Part shown: positions 34,303-43,132 of the stretch, piece after piece | Numbering within the stretch: the first letter of the stretch is position 1 | How the letters are laid out: each line of letters opens with the position of its first letter | Source of the DNA: Treponema sp. | GTDB taxonomy: Bacteria > Spirochaetota > Spirochaetia > Treponematales > Treponemataceae | DNA length: 61,610 bases | Direction: 5' to 3' | Assembly: GCA_024402565.1 (NCBI GenBank) | Contig: JAKSTM010000011.1 | Coordinates: 1 to 61,610 of the forward strand | Translations under genes and position numbers: made by a program | The notes under the pieces: generated by a model | Seen by the model: the letters and a program-made list of their open reading frames with translations, nothing else | The model's database searches: none | What the model was told of the DNA's origin: nothing

Positions 34303-35589
34303 ATGGCAAAGAAAAAGATTCCTATTACCCTGCTTGCAGGTTACCTTGGAGCCGGAAAAACTACACTTTTGAACCGTATTCTGGCAAACCAGAAAGGATA
34401 CAAAGTTGCTGTTATCGTAAATGACATTGGCGAAGTAAACGTTGACGCCAATCTTATTGCAAAAGAAGCTAACATTACAGATACAAATGATATCGTTGCT
34501 CTTCAGAACGGATGTATCTGCTGTACTCTCAAGTCTGACATGGTTAAAGGTATTGAAAAAATCATGAAGACTGGAAAATACGATTATATCCTTATCGAAG
34601 CTTCCGGTGTATGTGAACCAATGCCTATCGCCCAGGCTATCGAACAGATTGAAATCGGTAAACTGGATAACGTTGTAAGCGTTGTAGATGCTGCCCGTCT
34701 CGTAGACGAATTTGGCGGCGGAGAAAGACTCCTTCGCGAAGATAAAGGTGAAGAAGATATTGAAAGCCTTCTGGTTCAGCAGATTGAATTCTGTTCAACA
34801 ATGATTATCAATAAACGTGACCTGGTTACAGACGAACAGATGAAACAGGTTCGCGCCGTTATCAACAAGCTGCAGCCAAATGTAAAAGTAATCGAAACAA
34901 CAAACTGTGAAGTTCCAATGGAAGACGTTATTGGAACTGACAGATTCGACTTTGAAACAGTTTATGCTTCAGCTGGTTGGGTTGCTGAACTTCAGAAAGA
35001 TTTTGAAGAAGATGACGACGATGATGATGACGATCACGACGAACATGAACATCACCATCATGACCACGATCATGATCACAATCCTGCTCACGGTGAAGAA
35101 GGTCATGAATGTGATGAACACTGTGAACATCATCACGACCATGATGACGATGATCACGACGAACATGAACATCACCATCATCACCATCACCATGAACACA
35201 AACACGAAGGCGAAGATGAAGACGAATACGGAATCGGATCTTTCGTTTACTACCGCCGTAAGCCTTTTGACCGCCAGAAACTGGACGAATTCGCTGCAAA
35301 ATGGCCACGTACAATCATCCGCTGTAAAGGCGTTATGTGGTTCAGCGATGAAACAGACATGGCTTATGTTCTTGAAACTTCAGGACGCCAGATTCAGGCC
35401 GGATACTCAGGACAGTGGCTTGCTTCATGTCCTAAAAAAGAACAGGAAAGAGTTCTTGCACAGGAACCTGAAATGCAGAAAGACTGGGATCCAGAAGTTG
35501 GCGACCGCATGATTAAGCTGGTTGTTATCGGACAGCATCTGGACAAGAAAGCAATTTCTGCAGACCTGGACAAATGTCTTGCTGACTAA
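34303..35589 (+). CDS. CobW/COG0523-family GTPase with a His-rich metal-binding loop
   Basis: 428 residues. G3E GTPase: P-loop AGYLGAGKTTLLNRIL, the CxCC metal motif NGCICCTLKSDM, and NKRDLV for guanine. C-terminal CobW_C domain (about 310-425). Between them (residues about 240-305) is an Asp/His-rich stretch in two blocks of alternating HEHHHHDHDHD type, a likely Zn or Ni/Co buffer; it makes the protein longer than the usual 320-350 residues. Family members load metal into target enzymes or act as zinc chaperones under limitation. No Zur box is recognised upstream; ATG 34303 has the SD AAAGGAAGGC. Divergent from 32714-34213. Confidence 0.93.
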   Translation: MAKKKIPITLLAGYLGAGKTTLLNRILANQKGYKVAVIVNDIGEVNVDANLIAKEANITDTNDIVALQNGCICCTLKSDMVKGIEKIMKTGKYDYILIEASGVCEPMPIAQAIEQIEIGKLDNVVSVVDAARLVDEFGGGERLLREDKGEEDIESLLVQQIEFCSTMIINKRDLVTDEQMKQVRAVINKLQPNVKVIETTNCEVPMEDVIGTDRFDFETVYASAGWVAELQKDFEEDDDDDDDDHDEHEHHHHDHDHDHNPAHGEEGHECDEHCEHHHDHDDDDHDEHEHHHHHHHHEHKHEGEDEDEYGIGSFVYYRRKPFDRQKLDEFAAKWPRTIIRCKGVMWFSDETDMAYVLETSGRQIQAGYSGQWLASCPKKEQERVLAQEPEMQKDWDPEVGDRMIKLVVIGQHLDKKAISADLDKCLAD

Positions 35590-35601
35590 TTAAATCATTC
35601 A

Positions 35602-35647
35602 ATGTGAATAACAGTAATTTCGACAACCTCAATTACCGTTATTCACA
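35602..35647. repeat. Imperfect palindrome after the CobW gene
   Basis: TGTGAATAACAGTAATT pairs imperfectly with AATTACCGTTATTCACA just before the terminator; it may add to transcript stability. No second copy seen in the window. Confidence 0.55.
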
Positions 35648-35652
35648 TAACT

Positions 35653-35690
35653 AAAAAAGAAGTCGGACAACTTGTCCGACTTCTTTTTTT
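35653..35690. terminator. Bidirectional terminator between CobW gene and pseudo-C11 gene
   Basis: AAGAAGTCGGACAA and TTGTCCGACTTCTT form a 14-base stem with a one-base loop; T runs on both sides. Confidence 0.93.
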
Positions 35691-35691
35691 G

Positions 35692-37800
35692 TTAATAGGT
35701 TCTATAAAAGAGCGCATCTAAGAAGCTCTGATTATTCCCTGTAGGAACCCAAAAATCACCTTCATTTACAAACTCGATTTTAGTTCTTCCATTATTTATC
35801 ATACTAGTTTCTTTTACATACTCTTCAGAATGTGAAGATGCAGTCACCTTTTTACCAAGAAGTGGAATCAGATGAATACTAATATCCGGAGCTTTTCCAG
35901 ATATGCAGGCATTGCCCAAAAGCGACGTTAGTTTTTCAGAAGCCAACTGAACACCTGAACTGGAATACCGTTTCATAAACAAAGCCATATTATTCAAATC
36001 CATATAACAATCACATGGATATGAAGAACCACTATAACTCCTTATATTACAAAGACAATCTTCTAAGACTTTCTTCTGTATTGCCCTTGAATCGATATAC
36101 CCTGCCAGAGATTTTCCAAATCCGTTTACAACCTCCATAAACTCATCCCCATAATAATTATCAAAAACAAGAAAATCAGTATTTGAATAACCTGTTATAG
36201 AAGTAAACAAAGATTTTTGAGACCTGTCACTTTCATAAAACTTCTTGAAAAAGCTTTCATAATCCATACCGGCACTTGAATTGATTCCACCTGTTCCTGC
36301 TAAATAGCGACATTCATCTTTCAATTCACAAATTGTTTCAGCAGTCAGACCAAAACTTGTATCGAAAATAATCGTATGAATTCCTTTATTTTTCACTCCT
36401 TCCCTAACCTGGGATAAAGAAAGACTTGTATCAGAAGAGCCATCCTTAACAAATCCTCTCCAGCCATAACCATATCCCCAGACAACAAGAACATAATTTT
36501 CCGCTTCAAATTCACGTTGAGCAAAATCAATAACGTGGGATAAAGTATTAGGATTTCCCATATCCAGCTCTGTCTCAGTTCTTGTATACAGATCAAGTTC
36601 TGAACAAGCTAAACGTTTAGATATAATGGTTCCATTTCTTCCATTCTGATCATTCATAACCTCAAAAAGCCTTGTATCCGACCAGTTACCATTAGTTCCA
36701 TCAAAACCTGGATGTCTATCTAAAAGTGTCAGAACAGAAATATCTTTTTCATCTACAATTCCGGCTTCTATTTCATTCAAATCTTGTATTGCACTTGCTT
36801 CAAGAGCATTATCACCCGCCATATATACAATAAAAGTCCATTTTCTTCGGAAAGGTTCCTCGTTTTTAGTTTCCACTATTTCAGGGACATCTTCAGGAAT
36901 TTCTGACTGAGCTTTTTCATCAATACTAGTAGTTTCACCATCAGGATTTTCATTTACCGCTTCTTTCTTTTCTTCAACTTCTTCATTTTTCAGTTCTTCA
37001 GAATCCTTATCAACGCCACTATCAGGTTCTTTCTCCTTCTCATTTGTATCTTCAGACTTATTTTCCAATAGTTCGTTTTGTGGATTCTTTTCTAAACTTT
37101 CCGTTTTCCCTATATTCTCATTTTCATCGAGGGTTTTATTTTCTTCAATTTCAGACTGATCATATGGAAACTCATTTTTTTCTTCAGATTCTAAAGAGTC
37201 ATTTTCCTGAGCTTCCAGATTTGTTTCTTCTGGTATTTCATTTTTAGGCTCTTTTTGCGAATTCAATATTTCCTGTAAAAGTTCTCTAATACTTTCTTTC
37301 CAATTCTCCGGTTTTTCAGAGTCACCATCAGAATCTATTTCTAGATCTGGAGTTTCAACATTTTGATCTTCAATTTTCTCGTCTTCAGATGTATTCTTTT
37401 CTTTTTTCTGGTCTCCACTCTCATCCAGTTTTTCCAGATTTTCATTCTTTTCATCTATTGTTTCTGAATCAATTTCAGATTTTTTTTCAGGATTATTGTT
37501 GTCTCTTTCATCACTATTTTCTATCTTTTCATTTTCTTCATCCTCATTACTCTCTGTCTTTTCAGTTACATTTTCAGTATCTTCTTTCTTTTGATTCTCA
37601 ATTTCCTGTTCATCGTTATTCTTAACGCCTTCTTCTTTAGACTCCTCTACACCTTCATTTTTTACATTCTCATTTTTTTCAACTTCATTCTTAGTAAGTT
37701 CCTGAATTCTAACAAGGCCATAAGTTTCATAAAAATCACAGGAAGCAAAAACAAAAGATGCCATCATCAGGCACATAACATATTTTATTATTCTTTTCAT
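35692..37800 (-). CDS. Lipoprotein with Glu-rich stalk and catalytically degenerate clostripain (peptidase C11) domain
   Basis: 702 residues. Signal peptide with lipobox (VFASC). Residues about 30-320 are a low-complexity stalk of Glu, Asn, Lys and Ser. From about 322 the C11 fold begins (WTFIVYMAGDNALEASAIQDL). In active clostripains WNHGGGW carries the catalytic His and DAC the Cys; here these read WGYGYGW and DTS, so both are lost and the enzyme is predicted inactive. The C-terminal part (SFFKKFYESDRS onward) continues the fold. Last gene of the secretion-like operon, 14 bases after the previous gene. Probable role: binding or scaffolding on the surface. Confidence 0.85.
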   Translation of the reverse strand: MKRIIKYVMCLMMASFVFASCDFYETYGLVRIQELTKNEVEKNENVKNEGVEESKEEGVKNNDEQEIENQKKEDTENVTEKTESNEDEENEKIENSDERDNNNPEKKSEIDSETIDEKNENLEKLDESGDQKKEKNTSEDEKIEDQNVETPDLEIDSDGDSEKPENWKESIRELLQEILNSQKEPKNEIPEETNLEAQENDSLESEEKNEFPYDQSEIEENKTLDENENIGKTESLEKNPQNELLENKSEDTNEKEKEPDSGVDKDSEELKNEEVEEKKEAVNENPDGETTSIDEKAQSEIPEDVPEIVETKNEEPFRRKWTFIVYMAGDNALEASAIQDLNEIEAGIVDEKDISVLTLLDRHPGFDGTNGNWSDTRLFEVMNDQNGRNGTIISKRLACSELDLYTRTETELDMGNPNTLSHVIDFAQREFEAENYVLVVWGYGYGWRGFVKDGSSDTSLSLSQVREGVKNKGIHTIIFDTSFGLTAETICELKDECRYLAGTGGINSSAGMDYESFFKKFYESDRSQKSLFTSITGYSNTDFLVFDNYYGDEFMEVVNGFGKSLAGYIDSRAIQKKVLEDCLCNIRSYSGSSYPCDCYMDLNNMALFMKRYSSSGVQLASEKLTSLLGNACISGKAPDISIHLIPLLGKKVTASSHSEEYVKETSMINNGRTKIEFVNEGDFWVPTGNNQSFLDALFYRTY

Positions 37801-37814
37801 ACATCAACTCCTTT

Positions 37815-38255
37815 TTATAATGATTTAAATCCAAATGGATCATTCCATTCTGTACCATCTTCAAACACAATTCTTTTTACAAAGAGATATTCCACTTTGT
37901 ACGGTTTTTCTGGAACTTCTGAAAGAAAATTATCCAGTCCAAAAGAATTACAAAGAATTTCCCCCGCCGCAATATTTTTCCGAATGATGCAGGATACATT
38001 TGAAACGCCTCCAGACAAAGGATTCCCTTCTTCATCAAAAAGAAAAAAAGATACTACAAACGAATGAATTTCTTTTGCTGAACAATTTTTAAACTCAAAT
38101 ACAAATTCTGACAGATTTTCTGACTCTCCTTCATTTATTTTCATTTCTCCTTTTATTGAATACGGACTATCTTTCAAACCAGGCGCAATCATAGATGTAC
38201 AAGAAACCAAAATTGTACTTAGCAGCACAACCAAGAACAAAAATATTTTTTTCAT
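37815..38255 (-). CDS. Small lipoprotein, unrecognised
   Basis: 146 residues with a lipoprotein signal peptide (ILVSC). The mature part is beta-rich (FEFKNCSAKEIHSFVVSFF, GGVSNVSCIIRKNIAAGE), suggesting an Ig-like domain of FxLYD kind; not certain. Start overlaps the preceding stop as ATGA (38252-38255). Conserved position in the operon implies an envelope role with the secretion genes. Confidence 0.55.
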   Translation of the reverse strand: MKKIFLFLVVLLSTILVSCTSMIAPGLKDSPYSIKGEMKINEGESENLSEFVFEFKNCSAKEIHSFVVSFFLFDEEGNPLSGGVSNVSCIIRKNIAAGEILCNSFGLDNFLSEVPEKPYKVEYLFVKRIVFEDGTEWNDPFGFKSL

Positions 38256-38755
38256 TTTTCATGCCTCTTTTGATTTATATTTTTTTTATAAAATGAAATA
38301 CATTTTCCGAGTATTTTTTCCTTACCAGGATATAAACTATCTAAAAGAATGACAGACTCTTTATATTCGCCTTTTGATGTCATCATTTGTACTTGTTCAA
38401 AAACATAATCTGCAGAAGATAATCTGAAACACATTACTTTAGAAAAATCAGATACTTTCATTTTTTCTTCAAGTTCTGTATACCCTTCTTTTTTTCCAGA
38501 AAAACTGAAGATCCCTTTTTTAACGTTATATACTTGAAAGAAGCCGTCTTCATTTGTCCTGACATTAACAATTCCACCTGAACCAGTATTAATTCGTATA
38601 TCCATTTCACTTACTGGTGTACTTTTTTCATCTAACACAAAACCTGTAAGAATAAGCTTATCTTGGCTAGGCACACATGCACATGAACCTAAAAAAAATA
38701 CACATAGGGAAACAGATAGCATACAAAAAAAATCAATTACTTTATTTTTCTTCAT
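38252..38755 (-). CDS. Lipoprotein with carboxypeptidase-regulatory-like domain
   Basis: 167 residues. Lipobox FLGSC. Residues about 30-105 look like a CarboxypepD_reg beta-sandwich: LTGFVLDEKSTPVSEMDIRI, then FFQVYNVKKGIFSFSGKKEGY. Such domains are small binding or stability modules in exported proteins. It overlaps the previous gene by 14 bases and the next by 4, so the group is translationally coupled. Confidence 0.55.
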   Translation of the reverse strand: MKKNKVIDFFCMLSVSLCVFFLGSCACVPSQDKLILTGFVLDEKSTPVSEMDIRINTGSGGIVNVRTNEDGFFQVYNVKKGIFSFSGKKEGYTELEEKMKVSDFSKVMCFRLSSADYVFEQVQMMTSKGEYKESVILLDSLYPGKEKILGKCISFYKKNINQKRHEK

Positions 38756-39893
38756 CTAAAATTTTTCCTTTTTCATTTTTATAAAAATCTATTTTCCTAC
38801 CCTCCGAATAAGTAATAGAACCGATTTTTTTTCCTGAATTGTTCGTTAGATTTGTTTTTTTTTCCTGTTTTTCCTTCCTCAAATCAACTTTCTGTTCAAT
38901 AAACAGCTCTTTTGAAGAGGGGATTTTTATCAATGGATTTTCAAAGAAAACATCTTTACTTTTTTCTATATAGGAAAGTTCATAATTAAATCTCATATTT
39001 TCAGAAATTGATATTTTTATTCCGTTACAAAATAATCCACACTGGTCAGATATACTTAGCAAGTTTTCTATAAATTTTTCAGAGAAAAACATATTTCTAT
39101 TTTTTTCAGAAAATTGAATCTTGTAAGGTTTATAACTTTCCGAATCCATGAAAAAACCATTCTCCACCAAACATTCCCTAACTCTCTTCGAAAAGAGATT
39201 TCTCTCACAAACTTCTGTTTCCATGAATCCAGACTTCGCATTTCCACTTATAATTTCATTTATTTGAAAAGAGAATTCTGGTTTATTATGAGAAATGACC
39301 ACCGGGCTTAATGAAACACTGCTATTATTTTGCAACATTTCAAAATCTGCAGGATAACATTCAGACACTGTCGCAGAAAAAACTTCATTTATTCCGTCAA
39401 AACTCCAAGAAAGTTGTTTTATTTTGCAGTGTTCATATTCTAGAAATTCAGACAATATACTTTTTTTTCCTAAATCAATTTCAGGTAATAATAATTCTTC
39501 TTCAATATCTAGTCCTTTCCTAATTTCAGGTTGTTTATTTCCCAATTCTGAAAGTAACGGCAAAATCAAAAATAAAAAAATAATTATAGGGATTACAAAA
39601 AGAAAGTTTTGTTTTTTATAAACAGTTTGCCCTTTTTCAATTTGTAATTTGGCACCTGGATATTCTGATTTATAATCCGCTAAAACATATTTATCCATAA
39701 CAGTCACAGATGAAACTAAACCTTTTTTTGTAACCCCATATTTCATATCAACGGAACACCGGTCTGAAAAGCATGGATGTAATTTTTCCAGCTGTTGAAC
39801 GACATATCGTTTCCTTCGCCGCCCAAACATCTGTAAAAACGGAATGTTTATTTTATACTTTTCATAATCTTGATCATTTATTATTTGGGTCAT
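38742..39893 (-). CDS. Single-pass inner-membrane protein of the secretion-like operon (GspL/GspC-like topology)
   Basis: 383 residues: a cytoplasmic N-terminal part of about 95 residues, one helix (NFLFVIPIIIFLFLILPL) and a periplasmic part of about 265 residues. Sequence gives no family hit by eye; the size, topology and position after the pseudopilin genes recall assembly-platform proteins such as GspL (cytoplasmic domain contacting GspE, periplasmic tail). The C-terminal half (MRFNYELSYIEKSKDVFFEN) is beta-rich. Start ATG 39893 overlaps the upstream stop (ATGA). Confidence 0.5.
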   Translation of the reverse strand: MTQIINDQDYEKYKINIPFLQMFGRRRKRYVVQQLEKLHPCFSDRCSVDMKYGVTKKGLVSSVTVMDKYVLADYKSEYPGAKLQIEKGQTVYKKQNFLFVIPIIIFLFLILPLLSELGNKQPEIRKGLDIEEELLLPEIDLGKKSILSEFLEYEHCKIKQLSWSFDGINEVFSATVSECYPADFEMLQNNSSVSLSPVVISHNKPEFSFQINEIISGNAKSGFMETEVCERNLFSKRVRECLVENGFFMDSESYKPYKIQFSEKNRNMFFSEKFIENLLSISDQCGLFCNGIKISISENMRFNYELSYIEKSKDVFFENPLIKIPSSKELFIEQKVDLRKEKQEKKTNLTNNSGKKIGSITYSEGRKIDFYKNEKGKILDEEK

Positions 39894-40213
39894 TTGTCCT
39901 CCAATTCATAAACAATTCCACTCCCCATAGGTCCCACCCAAGTCCCAATAACTAATCCATCATTTTTTGATATTTGAATATCATCCAGCGAATACATTTC
40001 AGAACAAACTAGTTTCCATTCAGTCAAATTTTCAAAACCAGAACCATGAACCGTGTTCCTAAAACTTTCTGGAATGAACTCTATGCTCTGTGTATTTTTA
40101 ATTTGTTGTGCAAGATTTTCAGAACTTTTTATATTCTTTGTAATCATATTTCCTACTCTTCCACCTAGAAGAAGAACAACAACGATTAAAAACATACATT
40201 CAGTTATTCGCAT
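39890..40213 (-). CDS. Small membrane-anchored, minor-pseudopilin-like protein
   Basis: 107 residues. Starts MRITECMFLIVVVLLLGGRVG: a short polar start and a hydrophobic helix, followed by a soluble tail with a C-terminal domain ending GSGIVYELEDK. It resembles the shape of a minor pseudopilin (GspH/I/J) but has no Gly before the helix and no clear Glu5, so processing is doubtful. ATG 40213 has the SD GAGGCGG and overlaps the previous stop by 14 bases; the longer frame (to 40273) runs antisense-free but without an SD. Confidence 0.5.
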   Translation of the reverse strand: MRITECMFLIVVVLLLGGRVGNMITKNIKSSENLAQQIKNTQSIEFIPESFRNTVHGSGFENLTEWKLVCSEMYSLDDIQISKNDGLVIGTWVGPMGSGIVYELEDK

Positions 40214-40388
40214 TAAGAACCGCCTCGTTTCTAGCTTTTTCCAATAAAAGAGTTTTTTCGAATTTAGAATCAAGTTGTCTTCTCCTGCTTCGATTTTTCT
40301 GACCCGAAGATATCACAAGGCTTCCTGTTACCATAAAAAGAATAAGAACCACTGCTAAAAAATTATTTCCATGAAACAATGTCTTCAC
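40200..40388 (-). CDS. 62-residue single-pass membrane protein between gspG and the next gene
   Basis: Starts at GTG 40388 with the purine SD GGGGAAG just upstream, overlapping the end of gspG by 26 bases. It encodes a hydrophobic helix (NNFLAVVLILFMVTGSLVI) and a basic, polar tail (KNRSRRRQLDSKFEKTLLLE). Overlaps on both sides suit a translationally coupled operon. It could be a truncated pseudopilin or an assembly accessory. The same frame stays open far upstream through gspG (see rejected items). Confidence 0.45.
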   Translation of the reverse strand: MKTLFHGNNFLAVVLILFMVTGSLVISSGQKNRSRRRQLDSKFEKTLLLEKARNEAVLNANN

Positions 40389-40839
40389 CTTCCCCGTCGC
40401 CTCCTTCTTCACAATCTGCTCCGAATGATAAAAGTACAAAGGGCAATTTCTGAGGAGCTGCCCCTGGCAAGGTTCCTCTTTCACGGCTGTAATACCGGTA
40501 ATCTGAACCCCATGGATCTTTGCAAGGCTCTTTTTCGATGTATGGTCCGTTCCATTTTTCAGGCACTGGGAACAATTCTGGTTTTTCCCACAAAGCCCAT
40601 AAACCTTGTTCTGTTGTGGGATATTTTCCGCAATCAAGGAAGTAACTTTGAAGTCCGGCCGAATATTGTTCAATCTGATTTCTTGCAGTAACACGTCTTG
40701 CTTTTGCAAGAAGTTTTGAGGCTGAAACTGTTGATCCTGCGGCCAAGACCGCGATAATTGATAAAACGACAATTGTTTCAATAAAGGTGAATCCTTCGTT
40801 GTTGTTTCTTTCATTTTTCTTCTCCTTTGTCTTAATCAT
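40363..40839 (-). CDS. gspG: Type II secretion major pseudopilin GspG-like
   Basis: 158 residues. Prepilin leader of 16 residues (MIKTKEKKNERNNNEG) before FTFIETIVVLSIIAVLAAG, with the prepilin-peptidase Gly and Glu5. The C-terminal domain has the GspG core GKYPTTEQGLWALWEKPE, PCKDPWGSDYRYYSRERG and a Ca-loop-like end. Forms the pseudopilus piston in the periplasm. ATG 40839 has the SD GAGGT and follows gspF by 9 bases; a second ATG at 40814 with an SD even closer to consensus lies in another frame. Confidence 0.9.
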   Translation of the reverse strand: MIKTKEKKNERNNNEGFTFIETIVVLSIIAVLAAGSTVSASKLLAKARRVTARNQIEQYSAGLQSYFLDCGKYPTTEQGLWALWEKPELFPVPEKWNGPYIEKEPCKDPWGSDYRYYSRERGTLPGAAPQKLPFVLLSFGADCEEGGDGEGEDIVSWK

Positions 40840-40848
40840 ATTTACCTC

Positions 40849-41799
40849 TTATATTCCAAAATTACTGAACACCGGTAACACTAGATTTATTGTTATTCCC
40901 AGAAGAAAAACTCCAGTCAAAACAATAAAAGCCGGTTCCACAAGAGTCAGACACAATTTTCTTTTTCTTTCTGACTCCAGTTTTAATGAATCCGCAATCT
41001 TCAATAAAACTTCATTCTTATTTCCTGTTTTCTCTGCCATCAATAAAGCTATTTCCATTTTCTTTTGCAGACGTGTATTTTTCATCCTAAAAAACGCCTG
41101 TCTTAAATCCATCCCATATTCGAGCCCTTCTCTAGCTTTTAGAAAAGTCTTTCCATTTTTAGAATTCAATCCGGCAATATCAGATGCCATACCGATAGCA
41201 CTAGATATTCCCAACCCAGAAGAAACGAGAAAACCTGCTGCAAGAAAAGCTTCATATAGACGATTTTCGCAAATTGAATTCCAGATATAACTGACAACCG
41301 CAAAAAACAGCATTAAGAAAGTTACAAAACTCCATCCAACACTTTTTAAAGCATCTATTTTGCTTATACCGAATAATCCTTCAGCCCCAAAATAATCGGT
41401 TCCTGAGAACATAAAAAATAAAACCACACCGATTAATACTGAAAACACAAAAACGGGATAACATAAGGCATTTATCAATGTATTAAAATTTTCATTCTGT
41501 CTTTTACATTTTTCCTGCAAATAACCTAAAGTCTTTTCTAGATTTCCAGTCTCTTCTGCAAAAGCAGAAAAAGTAACATACACTTCATCAAATACAATTT
41601 CTTTACATGTTTTTAGACTTACAGAAAATAAGTTTCCTTTTTCTATTTCCTCTGAAATATAGGAAGCTGCTTTAGCAATTTTTTTATTCGCTATTTTTGA
41701 TTCGGAAATCACTTTCAAAGATTGATACAAAGTCAGTCGTTCTGAAATCAATTCAAGTAAACTTTCTGTAAATATTTTTTTTGCTGCATTATTTGTCAT
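40849..41799 (-). CDS. gspF: Type II secretion inner-membrane platform protein GspF-like
   Basis: 316 residues. Two T2SSF domains with about three membrane helices: first domain LTLYQSLKVISES...FAEETGNLEKTL; a helix around 115-135; second domain SGLGISSAIGMASDI...LLMAEKTGNKNEVLLKIA; C-terminal helix LVEPAFIVLTGVFLLGITINL. Shorter than the usual 400 residues because the N-terminal cytoplasmic segment is reduced. Couples the GspE motor to pseudopilus assembly. Overlaps gspE by 11 bases. Confidence 0.9.
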   Translation of the reverse strand: MTNNAAKKIFTESLLELISERLTLYQSLKVISESKIANKKIAKAASYISEEIEKGNLFSVSLKTCKEIVFDEVYVTFSAFAEETGNLEKTLGYLQEKCKRQNENFNTLINALCYPVFVFSVLIGVVLFFMFSGTDYFGAEGLFGISKIDALKSVGWSFVTFLMLFFAVVSYIWNSICENRLYEAFLAAGFLVSSGLGISSAIGMASDIAGLNSKNGKTFLKAREGLEYGMDLRQAFFRMKNTRLQKKMEIALLMAEKTGNKNEVLLKIADSLKLESERKRKLCLTLVEPAFIVLTGVFLLGITINLVLPVFSNFGI

Positions 41800-43132
41800 G
41801 GTCTTCTCCTGATATTTTTTTATGTGTTAAATGTTGATCATCAGGGATAGAAAAATACTTTCTGGAAAGATGCTTTCGAGTTTTTTTAATCAATTCAGGA
41901 ACATTTGTAATATGCGAAAAAACTTCTCCATCAAATGGACAAACATCAGCCAAAAGATTAACTTCCCCTGAATCTATTTGCAGTTCCTGGACAATGGCAC
42001 AAATCAAAACACTGGAAATTATCTCTTCTTTACACCCAAGATCCTTTAATCGTAGGATTGCAGCCTCAGCGCTATCAGTATGGAGTGTTGCTAAAACCAG
42101 GTGCCCCGTCATTGCCGCACGTAGAGCTGTTCTTGCGCTTTCTTCATTTCGTATTTCTCCAATCATTATTACATCCGGATCCTGGCGAAAAACATTTTCC
42201 AAAGCGGTCAAATAAGTTATCCCTTTTTCTTTATCAATTCTTATTTGAGTAATTCCGGGAACTACATATTCTGGTGGATCTTCCAAACTGATTATTTTTT
42301 CTTTTCCATTATTTGATTTCACTCTATCAAGCAAAAATGAAGACGCTGTCGTAGATTTTCCACTCCCAGTTGGGCCACATATTAATATCAACCCATTTTT
42401 CTTTTTTTGAATTTCATCAAACATCATGAGCTGTCTGTCACTAAAGCCAAGATTCATAAGGCTGAGCGGAACTCGAGAAGAATCTAATAATCTCAACACA
42501 AGAGATTCTTCCCCATCTTCATTAGAATCACCTACAACAGCCATAGACGAAACCCTTACAAACAAAGGATTTTTTTCGCCATAAACAAAACTCCCGTCCT
42601 GACTTTTTCTTTTTTCCAGAACATTCATTCCTGCGAGCAATTTTATACGTATAACTAATTCTGAACTTCTTTCTTTTTGAATTGCCGCATAATTTTCAAG
42701 TATTCCATTTCTTCTGAACCTGATGAAACTTTTTTCAACATGTATATCAGTAACACAATTTTTACGGGCTTCATCCAATATAGAATCCAATAGAAGAATG
42801 GCCGCAGCCTCTTTTTCTTCTTTTAAATTTTGTGATTCTTCATTTACTATTTTTTCATTTTCTCGAAAAAGCATAGATATACAGTTTCTTACTTCTTCAT
42901 GAGTTCCTTCCTGGAATTCTATTTTAGGAATTGTTTTGAATTCAGAACTACAATCAGGTTGCTTCAATGCAATAGAAACATAATTCATAAATGCTTTCTC
43001 AAGCCTTTTCCTAAGGACTGAATCTTCAGGGCTTTCTGTAATAAATTTTATATAAGCTCCTTTTTGTTCCATAACCGCAGCACCGTTATACAAACAGTAA
43101 GCTGGTGTTAGTTTGAATTCAAAATTCTGCAT
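41789..43132 (-). CDS. gspE: Type II secretion ATPase GspE-like
   Basis: 447 residues. C-terminal motor with Walker A GPTGSGKSTT, Asp box and Walker B VIMIGEIRN, and the His box HLVLATLHTDSAEAAI. The N-terminal domain is short and lacks the usual MSHA/N1E module; the tetracysteine zinc finger after the Walker B region is missing (sequence ELQIDSGEVNLLADVCPFDG). Powers pseudopilus extension. Start ATG 43132 overlaps gspD by 25 bases. Confidence 0.92.
   Translation of the reverse strand: MQNFEFKLTPAYCLYNGAAVMEQKGAYIKFITESPEDSVLRKRLEKAFMNYVSIALKQPDCSSEFKTIPKIEFQEGTHEEVRNCISMLFRENEKIVNEESQNLKEEKEAAAILLLDSILDEARKNCVTDIHVEKSFIRFRRNGILENYAAIQKERSSELVIRIKLLAGMNVLEKRKSQDGSFVYGEKNPLFVRVSSMAVVGDSNEDGEESLVLRLLDSSRVPLSLMNLGFSDRQLMMFDEIQKKKNGLILICGPTGSGKSTTASSFLLDRVKSNNGKEKIISLEDPPEYVVPGITQIRIDKEKGITYLTALENVFRQDPDVIMIGEIRNEESARTALRAAMTGHLVLATLHTDSAEAAILRLKDLGCKEEIISSVLICAIVQELQIDSGEVNLLADVCPFDGEVFSHITNVPELIKKTRKHLSRKYFSIPDDQHLTHKKISGEDHDK

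Noticed and set aside
34928..35314. 128-codon minus-strand frame, Arg/His/Val-rich
   Set aside because: It is the antisense of the CobW His/Asp-rich loop; low complexity and no start signal.
40389..40814. Long open frame inside gspG in another frame (part of a 204-codon frame ending at 40200)
   Set aside because: Its amino-acid content (Gln-rich, no domain) is typical of a shifted coding frame; only the last 62 codons after the GTG at 40388 look like a protein.
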